Assembly: GCA_018881555.1 (NCBI GenBank)
Contig: JACAXG010000204.1
Location: 124,001-188,000, forward strand
Length of the DNA: 64,000 bases
Reading direction: 5' to 3'
From: Amblyornis subalaris
Taxonomy: Eukaryota; Chordata; Aves; Passeriformes; Ptilonorhynchidae
The position numbers were made by a program, and so were the translations under genes. How positions within the stretch are numbered: position 1 is the first letter of the stretch; each line of letters begins with the position of its first letter. The notes below the pieces were generated by a model. The model was not told the origin of the DNA, made no database searches, and worked only from the letters and a program-made list of their open reading frames with translations. Positions 35,820-47,800 of this stretch are shown here, one piece after another.

Positions 35820-38010
35820 TAAGCCACCCATGAAGCCCTCTCCCTCCACACTCTCGCTCACATACACATTGCCCTGTTAATGACAACCACCCTTGGGGGC
35901 TTTACCATTTGCAAATTCCACAGTAGATGGAGAATGCAGCTGCTGCCCCCAAGCAAGTACCCAGGCCAAACAAATGGACCTGCTGCCATGGTGTAAAGGC
36001 CTCCAAGATGTGCATGTGCTCCCTGCCCAGGATACACCCCTCCTCGTGACACATGGCACAACTCGCTCACAGCAAACAGGCATAGATGCCATCCAGCTGG
36101 GATGGGAACAGGAGCAGATGCTCCTATTTAAAAGGCTGTAAGACTCAGTGCCCCTGTGCCCTGTTCAAAGTGAAAGTCCAAAGTGGCTTGTAAAAACAGA
36201 GGCTCTTTTCCTTCTGTCACCTCCTCCTCCCTGGGGTTGAGTGGGAAAATCAGCCATCCTCAAAGATATCTCTGCTTAGTTTCATGCTTTGCAGGACATC
36301 GTTTATTGTCACGGATCTTGTCTCTGTGTTTGTAATGGTTGAAGCTGCTGCCAGGACTTCCCATGCTGGAGATGTTTGGGGATTTTTTTAATTTAGTTGT
36401 CGGATCTCTGAAACTGACCTAGCTGGGAAAGGACAGGATTTTTTGAGGGTGTTTGTGTGTCCTGTGTTTATAGGAGACCACTTATGGGTGCATGAACCTC
36501 AACTGTGGTGCAAACAAAGAACAAGACCTTTCCTGCAGTATCAGGAGGAAACCCTTTATTCCTTGGCACAGAGAAGTGTCTCTCCCACAGGTGTTTTGGG
36601 AGAGGGGACTGAGATCAGGTGCATTGTGTGTTATCCCAGAAGACGTGTGTATTTCTCATGTGCTCCCCTGGGCTTCCTAGGGAGGGACTATGTCAACAAG
36701 ACAGTTTATTCCTTCCCCTGTACACTCCCATAGTGGCCCTAGGGAGGAGTTACAGATTCCCAACGCTCCAGATCTCCCAGGTGAATATGGTCTCAGAGTT
36801 TGTTTTCCTCTCGTTAATGACCGGCCTTGATACACTGGGAAAGAATGAGGTTGTGGGGATGCCCTGTCAGCTAACATGGGCCTAATCAGGATTGAACTGT
36901 GCCCTCAAAAAGGGCTTGAAGGTGCAGACAGCAATCCTCCCTGTGAAATTCTTTCTTGATGTCGGGTGGAAAAGCAGGATAGCAGAGGAGAGAGACAGAG
37001 CACTGCTTCGCATCCTGTGTGTGGCCTCAGCTCTTCCACACCCCTGCTTTTGGAGCAAGCAGCAAAGGAAGATTAGGAGCAAGGCTCTTCTTTGCAGATT
37101 CTTTGTATTTCTCTTGGAGATGGGAAGTGATAAAATACCATCTTTGTCTTCTCTCAAAAACTTCCTTGCTGCTCGTGGTTATCTCAAGGTTAACCACAAC
37201 CCAGGCAGCCACCCCGTAAAACAAAGCCAGAATGAAAAAGCCTGTATGTAGTGCTGCAACCTGAAAAATAGCCTGGGATGGTGCTGTAGCCCAGGGATGG
37301 CTCTTAATGTGATGCATTTGAGAGAAAACAGACCTCTGGCATAACCAGCAATATGATTAAGGGGTTTCTTTGCTTCCAGTAATGCAATATTCCAGCCTAA
37401 CACATGCAGGATTAATCAGCCTCTTCCTGTAGACTTGGAGCAGGACATGTGTAAGAAGTTACAGCCCTCGTTTAAACCCAACTGCAGAGGATTTTGCGGG
37501 GCTTTTGCTCGTTCTTCTCATCTGCAAAATGCCACTTTGGTGGTTTATGTCAGTCGTAACAGCACCACATAATGTTTTCTGAGCCCAGCTGGCCCTTATT
37601 TAGAGATCAGGAGGTAATGAAGGCACAGTGGAATGATATCGATGCGGCTGCTGGAAATTTTCAGGGCTGGATTGCAATTTGCTGGAGTGGGGGCCCCGGG
37701 GAGGGGATAACGGTGTGTTAACCCTTTCCATCTCCTCGCCCTCCTCCTCCCAGCCAGACTCCAGTCCCCAGCAGTCAGACTGAGCTAGCGAGAAGCTTGT
37801 CTGTGATATTTCACAGAGGCTGTAAGGGGCACCTTGACTTTTGTTTTGTTGCTGTTTTGCCACGGGGACTCAAGGCCAGGTTGTAGGAGATACCCCCGAT
37901 GCTGGGTCTGAACCTGATGGGTGTACCCGCCTCGGCTCCCTTAACTTGCTGGGATTTTTGAGAGAGCAAGATGACCACTCTTGGAAAGCAATGACTCCAG
38001 CTCCTCCAGT
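35820..38010. other. Non-coding stretch, no recognised feature
   Basis: Unique, moderately GC-rich sequence. Many overlapping short open frames on both strands without domains. A G-rich piece 'ggggccccggggagggg' is at about 37690-37706. Confidence 0.5.
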
Positions 38011-38041
38011 CGATTGGATTAGCAGGAGCGATTGGATTAGC
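38011..38041 (+). repeat. Duplicated 13-mer CGATTGGATTAGC
   Basis: Exact copies at 38011-38023 and 38029-38041, 18-bp period. Each copy holds ATTGG (inverted CCAAT) overlapping GGATTA (OTX/PITX/CRX-type core). A 'ctgctaatgag' homeodomain-type site follows immediately. A duplicated composite binding module is one reading; simple local duplication is the other. Confidence 0.85.
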
Positions 38042-38490
38042 TGCTAATGAGTAGTTGTCACTCGAGCTGAAGCTACCTCACCACATTACAAACCAGCAGC
38101 AGCCGCCCTCTGCACACCTTCCCTGGCTTAGGCTCCATTTTCATCCCAAAGCACAGTTTAATCAAAACTAGTAATTTTTGGGGTGCAGAGCAGGTAAATG
38201 TGGGTGCAATACTGGGTGTAACTTCAGAGGGGTGCAGAAGACTGTACAGAACTGCAGGCTGAGTGAAACCCTTAGGAAGAAAAGGTAAAGCAGCACATGC
38301 CATTGCATATTTCTGGGTATTGGACATTAATATGTTGGGAAGGAAACCATGTAATACACAGGAACTAGCACATTTCCTGCAGTTCTGGGGTTTGGGGATT
38401 CCTTTGGATTTTTTTTTTATTGGATTTCTCAAAAGCTGCCTAACCTTGTCTTTCCTGTAATTCAGCTCATTCTGATGGTGATTCAATTGG

Positions 38491-38508
38491 AAAAAAAAAA
38501 AAAAAAAA
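38491..38508 (+). repeat. A18 homopolymer
   Basis: Run of 18 A after 'attcaattgg', followed by 'ggaaagaaatc'. No retroposed body recognised upstream. Confidence 0.85.
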
Positions 38509-38552
38509 GGAAAGAAATCTTTCCTCTAGCTAAAGGGGGGAATCAGAGGGTT

Positions 38553-38607
38553 GTGTGTGTGAGTTGTCAGAAGCTGTGCACATGAGCTAACCACAACTCA
38601 CACACAC
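38553..38607. repeat. Perfect 15-bp inverted repeat, 25-nt loop
   Basis: GTGTGTGTGAGTTGT (38553-38567) pairs exactly with ACAACTCACACACAC (38593-38607). The loop (38568-38592) contains the GTGCAC palindrome flanked by AGCT on each side. Part of each arm is a GT/CA microsatellite, but the GAGTTGT/ACAACTC part is not simple repeat, so the pairing is more than two opposed CA runs. Confidence 0.9.
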
Positions 38608-39487
38608 TCTCCTCTTTGGTACAAGCACCTAAATCTGGTAATTAGCATGACAGATGATATTAGGGGGAACTGTTGGGTAGACATAGTAGCTTTTATTCTT
38701 GCTGTAACTTTTTGCTCTTTCCACACTTCTAGATCTCTTTTTTTTTCACAGTTTCAATATATTTTTCACTCTGCCTGATTTTTCACTGTGCTAGTTTTTA
38801 CTCTTTTAACTCCTTCCCCCACACACTCTCTGCTCTTTTGTTCGCTGCTTCCCTTAATCAGAACATGAACTCAATAGCTTTAGAGATCGAGCTGAAATGT
38901 TCAAACCATGATATTTAGTGGCTTTGAAATTAAGAAAAAAACAAAGTCTCCACCTCCCCAACTCATTAGCAGGTCTGGTAGATTTTTGTATCATAACAAG
39001 CCAAAAAGCTCTTTTCCCAGCATCATTTTGAGTGATTATTTACTAGGAAAAAAATATTCATTTTCTTTATTGTTTCTGTGCTGTCTCCACCCATAGAACT
39101 GAAATTCCCATATCCCTTTCTTCAAGGCTAAAAATTGTATAGAGAAAACTTGGATTTGTAGGTGCCCAAATGCCAAGGGAGAGATGATAGGCAAATGGAA
39201 AGAGATTCCGTCAGCTTCCAGAAAAAAAAGCAAACTGTCCTCTGAAATGAAAGACTACAGCTACAGCAAAGCATCTTGCAAGGCAAACAGGTGGCCAATG
39301 TGTTGGCTGGACCAAAAAGGAGCGTAGGAAGTGTTGCAAGCCTGGTTATAATTATTTCCTTGCTCTTTCCTGCTTACAATGTTTCACTTACGTATGGTCT
39401 AGTTTTCCAAGCCTCCCTCTACCTGCTCAGCCTTGCACATTTATTTGGACCTAAGATGCAGAGTGTGATAACACAATCCTACTTAGA
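38608..39487. other. Non-coding stretch, no recognised feature
   Basis: AT- and T-rich unique sequence up to the assembly gap. No gene or repeat family recognised. Confidence 0.5.
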
Positions 39488-39662
39488 NNNNNNNNNNNNN
39501 NNNNNNNNNNNNNNNNNNNNNNNNNNNNNNNNNNNNNNNNNNNNNNNNNNNNNNNNNNNNNNNNNNNNNNNNNNNNNNNNNNNNNNNNNNNNNNNNNNNN
39601 NNNNNNNNNNNNNNNNNNNNNNNNNNNNNNNNNNNNNNNNNNNNNNNNNNNNNNNNNNNNNN
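39488..39662. other. Assembly gap, 175 N
   Basis: Run of 175 undetermined bases. The flanks ('cctacttaga' on the left and 'gcaaagtgataagg' on the right) are ordinary unique sequence and do not reveal what is missing. Apparent open frames through it are meaningless. Confidence 0.99.
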
Positions 39663-41079
39663 GCAAAGTGATAAGGGTTTGGCCCATATTACAGAGAGCA
39701 AGGGAGGCAAGATAAGGTCAGGAAGGGGACCTAAACATAAACACCACGGTTACTGTTTCTGAAGCACTATTTGCCCAGATTAATACAATTTGTGAAATGA
39801 CAATCCCTGCGGTGGCTTTGTCCCAGCAAACGTTTGCTTTTCGGATTAAGCCTCATTTGATTTTATTTTCTATTTCCTTCTCCAAGAGCCCCGCGCCCAC
39901 CTCCGAATCCTGCTGACAGACACAGGGACTCTTTGTGCTGCTTCTTCCTCACTGAAGTGGAACATGGAGAATTGCATTTCTTTGCTTTTCCTCCTGCTGC
40001 CCTGGAAGAGAAGAGCAGATGGAGGGGGCTGGGGACGGCCTTTTCTCACAGAGATATCAGTGGCCTTTATGGTCCTTTCTAGTTTGTGTGAATTTGAAGC
40101 AAAAACCCTCAAACCTATTGATTCTCTTTTCTCCATATACGTGTACGTACATATATACACCACATAAATGTATTTTAATGAAACACCTCTATGAAAGGTA
40201 ACCATATAAATATAAACACATTTTAATCTCAGCCTGACAAAGTGAGACATGGGAATTTGGTCATATAAAGCAGCAGCCCAAATGAGTTCTTTGAAACTGT
40301 AAAAATACTCCTGTCTCACTGGTCACCATCTTTTTAAGACCTCTCTTTGCTTCTCCCTTCCCTACACAAATTTCTAGCCTGGACCTACCCATTTGCGTGA
40401 AATAAATTCATCTCTCCCATCTGTCCCTAGACCTTTTCTTCTGCTTCATCTTTTGGGTGTTGCAAGTGTGACACACTATTTAAGATCAGTCCTTATCCTC
40501 TTATTCCTATCTCATTCCCCTGATTTGTTAGATTCGTCTTAGCTCCATCAGGCTACCTTGCTTTTAGGCTGGAAGCCACACAGCAGATGTTAGTCAGAAA
40601 ATCACAGAAGATGATGGGAAAAGAAAGGCGGGGAGTGCAGCCCTAGTGAGCCTGTGCTGCTTGGTACAGGCAATCAGAGGGCAGGAGATAATAATACTTC
40701 TAATCCTGACCCAAGTAGTTTTTTCCTCTAGGAAGGACTTTGGGGATGCTCATTCCTCTCACCTTGGCTTTACCCATGCCTGGGGGCTGATGCCACTTCC
40801 CTGCTGCCAGCCCCGTTTTGTAGAGCTGTCTCGGGGAGGGCGTCACGCTGCTGTGTCAGCAAGGCCCCGAACCTCTGTCCCAGCGAGGCTGCTGGAAGCT
40901 GGCATCCAGGGCACAGGGCTTGGAGGCAGGGAGAGAGAAGAGAGCTGGGCGGTGATTTCTGCCCCATTAACTCCCCTTTCCCTGCAGTGAGGGTTTACGT
41001 AAGAAGGGATGGTGTGTGCGCGCGTAGCATGGGCAGGACATCTGGACTCTGCTGCCTTTTAGAATGGTATTGTTTTGAA
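39663..41079. other. Non-coding stretch, no recognised feature
   Basis: Unique sequence. AT dinucleotide-type text at about 40137-40165. GC-richer at 40800-40930, without supported coding. Confidence 0.5.
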
Positions 41080-41220
41080 CAATGTAACCAGGTAAATGCC
41101 TTGATAGACTAGACCACATTGCCACGATAGCATTACTAATTTGATTATGTCACTGTGACATTATTAACCCACTCAACCATCCTTTAGATGCTTCGCTGCA
41201 TCCTGAACTTGCGCTGCTTT
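41080..41220. promoter_or_regulatory. CNE-like block
   Basis: Contains 'gcattactaatttgattatg', 'gtcactgtgacattattaac' (with palindromic GTCACTGTGAC) and 'gccacgatagcattac'. The homeodomain/nuclear-receptor-like site mixture in unique sequence is enhancer-like. Conservation untested. Confidence 0.2.
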
Positions 41221-42002
41221 TCCTTCCCAGTGACAGGCTAAGGGTTCTTTCTCCCTAATCTATTGTTCTACATGACTACTACTTTACACAATAATTTCTC
41301 ATAATACTCAGCTTTCCTAAGAGCTAGCAAGCTCCCTGGCTTTTTCTTTTATATTTCTGCCTGTCTGCCCCTTTCTGTCTTTCTCTGCCTGTCTAATCAT
41401 ACTCTCTTCTATAATAATTTCATAAAACATTTCTTTCTTATTTTGTAACCATATACATAGGGTATGTTCTTCAAGAATACCCCAGCCTCTCTTTCACTCT
41501 TCTTTAAAAAAATAAATCTCTGAATGTATTTTGCATGAAATCAGCATTGGATAAAAGGCAAATGCATTAACTTTCCCACTCAAAGGTGTGCTCTCTAATC
41601 TCTGAGCTGTGGAGATATACCCCTGTTACTCCCCTTTCTTCTGCTCCATATATTCTTTCTGTCTTTTCTCACCAATTTCACAGTATTAGGAGGCAGAGAG
41701 TGCAACTCTCTCTCCTCTCTCTCAGTGCAGTTGATAGCCTGGTGGAAAGGAACTTTTCCCAAGAGCAGAGCTTGAGTCCCTCGGAGCCAAGGAAGAGACT
41801 CAGCAGAACTGCCCCATACGAGGGTGATCATCTCATCCTTGTAACGCCTAGGCTCTTTCAGCCTGAAGCAGATGATACCCTCCCAGAAGGGTCTCCCCAC
41901 GCTGTGTGTAGCAAAGGGACAGCCACCGAGGAGAAGGCTGTCAGGCAGCCTGCGTCTGCAGCTTCAGTAATTGTGTTGTGCCTACGTCTGCTCCCTCTCC
42001 GG
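41221..42002. other. Non-coding stretch leading into a GC hairpin
   Basis: Pyrimidine-rich first half. An open frame (41586-42032, +, 148 codons) ends inside the hairpin at 42003-42052. No domain recognised. Confidence 0.45.
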
Positions 42003-42052
42003 GTGCGCGCGGTGCTCTGGTGCGGCTCCTGAGAGCCGCGGTGTGCGCGCAC
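42003..42052. repeat. Nested perfect GC-rich inverted repeats
   Basis: Outer arms are GTGCGCGC (42003-42010) and GCGCGCAC (42045-42052). Inner arms are GCGGCTC (42022-42028) and GAGCCGC (42033-42039) with a 4-nt loop 'ctga'. Both pairs are exact and concentric, and the sequence is CpG-dense. A donor-like 'accccag|gtacgg' follows at about 42070. It could be a structured transcript segment or a small CpG-rich promoter element. Confidence 0.9.
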
Positions 42053-43299
42053 ATCTCAGCGTCACCCCAGGTACGGAGACTCAAATGCATTTTTAAGTCT
42101 GTGCTAAATCAGGACCTCAGAGTGTACCTGGGAGGGGATTTCTTCTCTAAGGCGTTGTGCAGAGCTGTCTCTTCGTATCACATGAATAACCGGGATATTG
42201 GGCTCTTAGTGCTAGAGATGCCTTCCTCTTTTAGCTGTGCCGAGGAATCATTTCACCGGAACCTCAGCTCCCCAGACATCTCCCTTTTGCTCGGTTTCTC
42301 TACATCGCATCTGTGTGTTGCAGCAGTAGTAGCACAGGGTTTGGGATTCCTCATAAGGACCTGGATCCTCCCACATTTGGGGTGAGGGTGTCACAAAGTA
42401 AACAATTCACTCCGTTTGCAGTAGTTCCCTATGGCTCTTTGCATTGTAGTTTGTTCTTCTAGCGTCCTATAGAATGTTTTCACCGCTTTTCTCTTCCATC
42501 CTGCATTAACTCTCTGGTGCCCTCACTCCCTTGTGCCCATGGCAGGAGGTCTCAGTGTCTTTCCCTGAATGGGACATGGACACGCTCCAAGGGCTCAATC
42601 TCGGACACCTATTCTAATGATCCTTTCCAGAAACCAATCTCTTGGAAGCTGGTGCCATGCTACCACACCTGGCTGGGATTGGGCAGAAGGTTTGAGGCAG
42701 ATTGAGGGCAAGGGGTGAGAGCAGGGAATGCAATTGATGGGCAGATCATGCTGCTTTTCTAAATGGACTAAGGCTGACGTCACCCCAAAGTGTCTGTAGC
42801 TTTCCTGTACGGTCAAAACTGTGTTCCTGTTTGAGCACAACACCTCAAGCCGTCACTGAACGGTGGCAGAGGCTGGGTCCTCTATGGGGACACACGGTAT
42901 GTCCCCTCCATGGCATTATCTCATCTGGCCAAAATCAGCTCACTGAATTGATAGAAATTAAGTGGATCAGTGGAGGGGGAAAACTAAAAAGAGGGGATAG
43001 CTTTTTACAGGGATAACAGGTTGAATCATCTTGTGTCTTACAAGCACCAAAACTGGTTTAGGTGAGGGTGGCAGGACCCCACAGGGGCAAGCTGGGGGAG
43101 GACAGGGACTGTCCTTACTACAGGCAGGAATCTCTTACCCAGGTGTAGCCTCACTGTGCAGCTGCACTCCAAAACAGAGGGGCTTGGGCACAAAAAGGAA
43201 AGCAAAGGCACAACACTGTGGCACAGACTGCAATGAAAAATAACACCTCAGTACGCCGAAAGCCTCACCCCTGCACACTTTTCTGTCTTTAAGGTTTTG
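42053..43299. other. Non-coding stretch, no recognised feature
   Basis: Unique sequence. G-rich piece at 43060-43110. Nothing supported. Confidence 0.5.
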
Positions 43300-43480
43300 G
43301 GAGCTTTATGTTTAAGGAAATGCACTGCTGAAATGCGCCCTGACTAGAGCACACAATGCAAATATGAAACAATGATGAGTAATATTAAAATTAAGCTGGA
43401 CAAAGCACTGAGACAGTAATCCATGAGGGAATAATCTCTCATCAATTCCTTGGAGCCCCAATGCGGCAACTTATTAGCTC
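43300..43480. promoter_or_regulatory. CNE-like block with octamer ATGCAAAT
   Basis: Exact POU octamer ATGCAAAT at 43356-43363, followed by 'gatgagtaatattaaaatta', 'gacagtaatccatgagg' (TAATCC, OTX-type) and 'aacttattagctctttta'. Dense homeodomain/POU content in unique sequence looks like a developmental enhancer. Inference only. Confidence 0.3.
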
Positions 43481-44089
43481 TTTTATAGCTGGGGGGAAAA
43501 AAAAGAAGAAAAGGAAAAAAAATCTAAGATTCCCTTAGCCAATTTGACTACAAAGTAATTTAATAATAGTAACAATTATAAACATAGTGGTAGGAGTAAT
43601 AAAAATAACAATACTGAGATGACTTCTAAGAAAAAGGAAAATAGTTTCTTTGCACGCTCCTTCAAAACAGTACTGCTTGTAAAACAGCAACATTTGTACC
43701 ACTGCATCTCTTTGTTCACCAGCTGCCACCAAGAAACGTACCTGCCCTCACTGACCATAAGAAAAAGAAAGGAAACACTAGAGTGGTCTGTTGATCCCAG
43801 CTTTTATTTTGAATAGCTGATTTCTCAAGCATGTGCAGCCTGAGCTCTGTCTCATTTGCAGGATACTCTGAGGAATCAGCCCTAACGCATTCAGTGACCT
43901 GGCCCGTAACAATGCACCATGTGAAAGAAAGGGGACTTTATATTATTTACAAAAACAAGCTAGTCTGTGTCAGGTATTGGTGAGCAGCTGTTTCTGCAGG
44001 TGCTGCACTCTCTGCTGAGCTGCAAGGAAAGTCAGCAAAGGGGTTTGATTTCTTTTCATCCTTATTTTCCCCCCTCAACACTGACGAGA
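43481..44089. other. Non-coding stretch with A-rich patch
   Basis: A-rich stretch 43496-43530 after 'gctgggggg', then unique sequence. Nothing recognised. Confidence 0.5.
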
Positions 44090-44780
44090 GCTGTGGGACC
44101 AGGCCGAGCGTCACCCGTTCCCCCTCCCCACTCTGGCCGCTGCAGCAGGCTGCGACTGCCCGAGGCCCACTGCCTGTGCCCTCCGCCACGTCCGAGCGCG
44201 CATAAATCACACGCTCCACAGAAACACGAAACACAGGAGTGCTGCTGCTGCACACACACTGCCTGCTGCACCGCGGAGCCAGGCCAGCACGTCTGTGTCC
44301 AGGGCGGCCACACAGGCCCGGTTTGCCGGAATGATTAACACCCCGCCACGGCACAGGCACGCTCCGCTTCGTGCCACCGGGCCCACCAGAGCTACAGAGC
44401 CCGCCACGGCACAACAAAAATAGTACACGCTGCACCTACAACCATTCCCCAGGATGGCTTCCCACCGGAATTCTCTGCTGTTTCACAGAGGGGCGGCCAC
44501 GGCACAGCCACAGCACCACAGCCTGCACACGCGTGCCCCAGGCCCTGCGTGCTCGTGTAAGCCGTGTGGGTGTGCACGCTGCTCTCACTGCACGCCCACC
44601 CCACACGCTGCCTTGCTGCCCTTCTCCTTTAGCCCGTCAGGCCCACGACCTGTCTACACACACTTACACCCTCAGCACACGCTGTGGCCTAACGGGCGGC
44701 TCACATCGCACCCCACAGCGTCAGGGGACAGCGCGTGGATTTGCCACACGCACACCACGAAAAGACCGGCGAAAGCGTGA
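44090..44780. other. C-skewed, CpG-dense island with CACG/CACAC-rich text
   Basis: About 700 bp that is far more GC- and CpG-rich than its surroundings, with marked C-over-G excess on the + strand and frequent CACG, ACGC and CACAC words. GCCACGGCACA recurs around 44345-44355, 44403-44413 and 44496-44506. Long open frames exist on both strands (for example 43947-44435 - and 44371-44796 +), with Cys/His/Thr/Pro-rich peptides of no recognisable family. That fits composition rather than coding. It may be a decayed CACGC-type minisatellite, a CpG island promoter of an unannotated transcript, or both. Confidence 0.55.
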
Positions 44781-44810
44781 GCACACACACCTGTGAAGAA
44801 GGGAAGAAAA

Positions 44811-44825
44811 GGGGGGGGGGGGGGG
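44811..44825 (+). repeat. G15 homopolymer
   Basis: Run of 15 G immediately after the C-skewed island and 'gaagaaaa'. Long G homopolymers are rare, can form quadruplex stacks and are error-prone in sequencing, so the exact length is uncertain. Confidence 0.8.
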
Positions 44826-47800
44826 AAAGCAGTGCACTAAGAGGAAAATAACACTAGCAAAGGCTAGCTGAAGAGGCATGTGCTCTCCTTTGCTTCCTGA
44901 AGGGCTTTCATTTGAAACCTTGGAAATGTTAATAAGAGTTAACCAGGTGAGACCGTCAACAGAAGGGATAGTGGCTGTGTTGGAGGCTGCTTGAAACACC
45001 TGTCCCCTCTTACAACGAGCACTGTTCCCTGCTCCTCATCCTTCCTCCGCCGGCAGATTCCAGCACAGAGTTCTCGTTTAATTGCTCTATAATGCCATCT
45101 TGTGGCTTCTTCACTCATGAAGCCGTTTTTTTGTTACGTGTTCCCCAAATGAGGTGATTGCCGTGTAAAGAAAGGGATGGACAGGGAAAGAGGGAAAGGG
45201 AAATGCAAAAGGAGCAACTTATGACCTTCTACCCATGTGTCAGGGTCATGAATGACTATGGGTGGTACCGTAATTTAAATTGCGAAGGGACACAATTGAT
45301 GCTGTGAAACCACCTGCATCCAACAAACCTCGGCAGACTTCTAAATACTTTTCACATCACTTGGAGTGATGGTGATATGCTAAAAAATATGTTATTATTA
45401 TCATTTAGCAGAAGGCCAAGCCCAGATAATTCAGGTCTTTATTTTGATGGAAGTGTAAGGAGATGCTATTTCCTATGAAAACCCAGTGTTTGATTTATCT
45501 CATTTGTGGCAGGACTGATGCTAGCATGGGGCTTTCAAAACAGGTGGAATCAGAGAGGAACCATGCTCAGAGCATGCTGGTCACTATTGTGAAAGATGAA
45601 AGGTGTGTAGGGGAATCCGCAGGAAATCTGAAATGCTGGACAAGCCAGGCAGCACACACAGATTTCTTTGTTAACACTAGATACACAGCAGAGTGAGGAA
45701 AAAATATGAGTAAGGAAATGAATATGGCAAGAAATTACATCACTCGGTCATCGATTTCAGGATCTGCTCACCCAGGTGATGAGGCCAAGCTCTGAACAAA
45801 AGCACTCAGCTATAGGTGCAAGCTCAGAGTCCTTGGGAGGTTTGTGCCAGGGGTCTTCTACACGTGATTGTGGCGTTTTGTGAATTGAGGTAAAGATTCC
45901 CCAAAAATACAATTCTTAAGCTGTTTCAAAATTTCACCCTTCATTTCAAAACTAAGAGCAAGAACTAGAGTCAGATTCAACACAGACATGCCAAGAGCAG
46001 AATACACTGGCCAGACCTGAGATGCCTCATCCTAAAAAAACCAAAACCCACTAGTAAGTGTGACTTAATTCTGTTTACTCTTAGCAAAAGCAGGAAGGCA
46101 GGGCTTCATCCTAGGTGGGAGAAGGTACCAATACCTTTGGGACCACGTGTTTTGGCTCTCTTTATGGCTCAGTTAACTGGTACCCGTGCTGGGATGCACT
46201 TCTGGGACCCACTGCTGTGTGCACCATGGATACAAGCTGTACCAGAGGCCCTGGTGGTTTTTTTGTAAAAACAGTCACTGGGGTTTTGCTAAAAAGAGGT
46301 GCTCAGAACATAAAATCTTCTCCATCTTTCCTCTGCATCACCTACCACTGTTTCCCATCAGTTTTGTCAAGTGAAGCCTCTCATAAGCAATAGGGGTTTT
46401 TTTTACAAGATTTGAGGCAGCAATGGCAGCAGGAATCACCATGTGGAAAGCTGGTTTTATTCAAGGGGAAAGGAGTTTTGGAAGGTGATATTTGAGACAA
46501 ATTAGAGGAAAAGAGTATAAAGAGAACCGTCACTACCGAATAAGTGTCTGCTTCTTCCTTATTTAAACAAAACCCTTGACTCACCTCTGTTCATTACAGG
46601 AATTTTGAATAAAAATAGATTAATTAAGAGAGAAGAGAAATGCTGTCATCTTTAGGCCTTAAATTCAAATTACCTGGGAAGATGCAATTCTGCACTACCC
46701 CTACATAATCCAAGAAGTGTTGCATTGGTTTCAAAGTGAAGAATTTGTATTTTTATAGCAGTAGTTGTAAGCAATTTCCATCAAGGAAGTCTTTTATTAA
46801 CAGATTGTTGCAAGAGTTGTCCCATTTGACCTGCAGTGGACTCCTTGCATCCTCTCAGTCAATCATATCCTTTTGTTTCAGATAACCTTCGTGCAAGAGT
46901 TCTGTTTCACCTGAAAACTCTTAGGGATATATTGTTGATTATTTTTCCTTTACTTTTTTTTTTTTTTTTTAATTCATCTCACCTAACTTTAACCACCTAC
47001 AGTGTAAATGCCTCTGTCTCAGTTACCTTGGGCTCTTACAGCAAGGCGAGAAAAAATAGGTGTTTCTGGACTGTGATTCATCTGGTCTATTTTGGATGCC
47101 TCATTAGAGTGAGATGATTCATAAGCGATGCTTCATTCTCTCCATTGAATAGAAGGGGCCTGGCTCTGTTATAGGCATCTGCATTTGTTCAGATCACTCA
47201 CCATTCTTTGTTCTGGTTTGGAAGGCTTTTCCACATCTCCATCTCCTCTTCATTTCTAGACTAAATTTACTCACAGCCAGTCCAAGCCCGTTAGTTTAAA
47301 CTGAGACACTCTCCCCCACTTTGGGCAGCCGAGTAGCTCCAGTTTGCTGTCAGCCTTTGTCAGCTTTGGGACAGGTGGAGGGAGAAATCTTATCAAGGGC
47401 TTGGGAGAGGCAATGGCCAAGTGTAGGTGTGATTCCCTGTATGCTACACGTCCATATAACCTCACGGAATCTTTATGGCTCAGATTAGGTGTTCTGCTAA
47501 AAAAACACCCACAGGGTGGGGAGCATCATCTGCTGTGCCTAAAGGAGGGCAAAGCATGGTGAATTGAAGCATTAACCTCAGGACACAGGGTTTTTTTTAA
47601 AGAGATTTGTTTTCTCATTGGGTGTAAACCTGGCTTTCCCTAGCAAACTACCAGTGAATTACCTACAAACCAGCCAAAAAGCCTATTTACCACCTGTACC
47701 TAACCACATGAGCAGGGAGTTTGGCACCTCTCCAGTAAGAACAAACGTTGAGGACAAAATCATTTATAGGGTAGCTCTAGTCAGAGCTGTCTTGGTCTCT

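Noticed and set aside
37681..37710. Possible G-quadruplex
   Set aside because: Only three G-runs of adequate length lie close together, and a C4 run between them would compete by pairing.
39276..39710. Open frames crossing the N run
   Set aside because: They exist only because undetermined bases contain no stop codons.
43947..44796. Several long open frames on both strands
   Set aside because: They coincide with the C-skewed GC-rich island, where stop codons are scarce in all frames. The peptides are Cys/His/Pro/Thr-rich with no domain.
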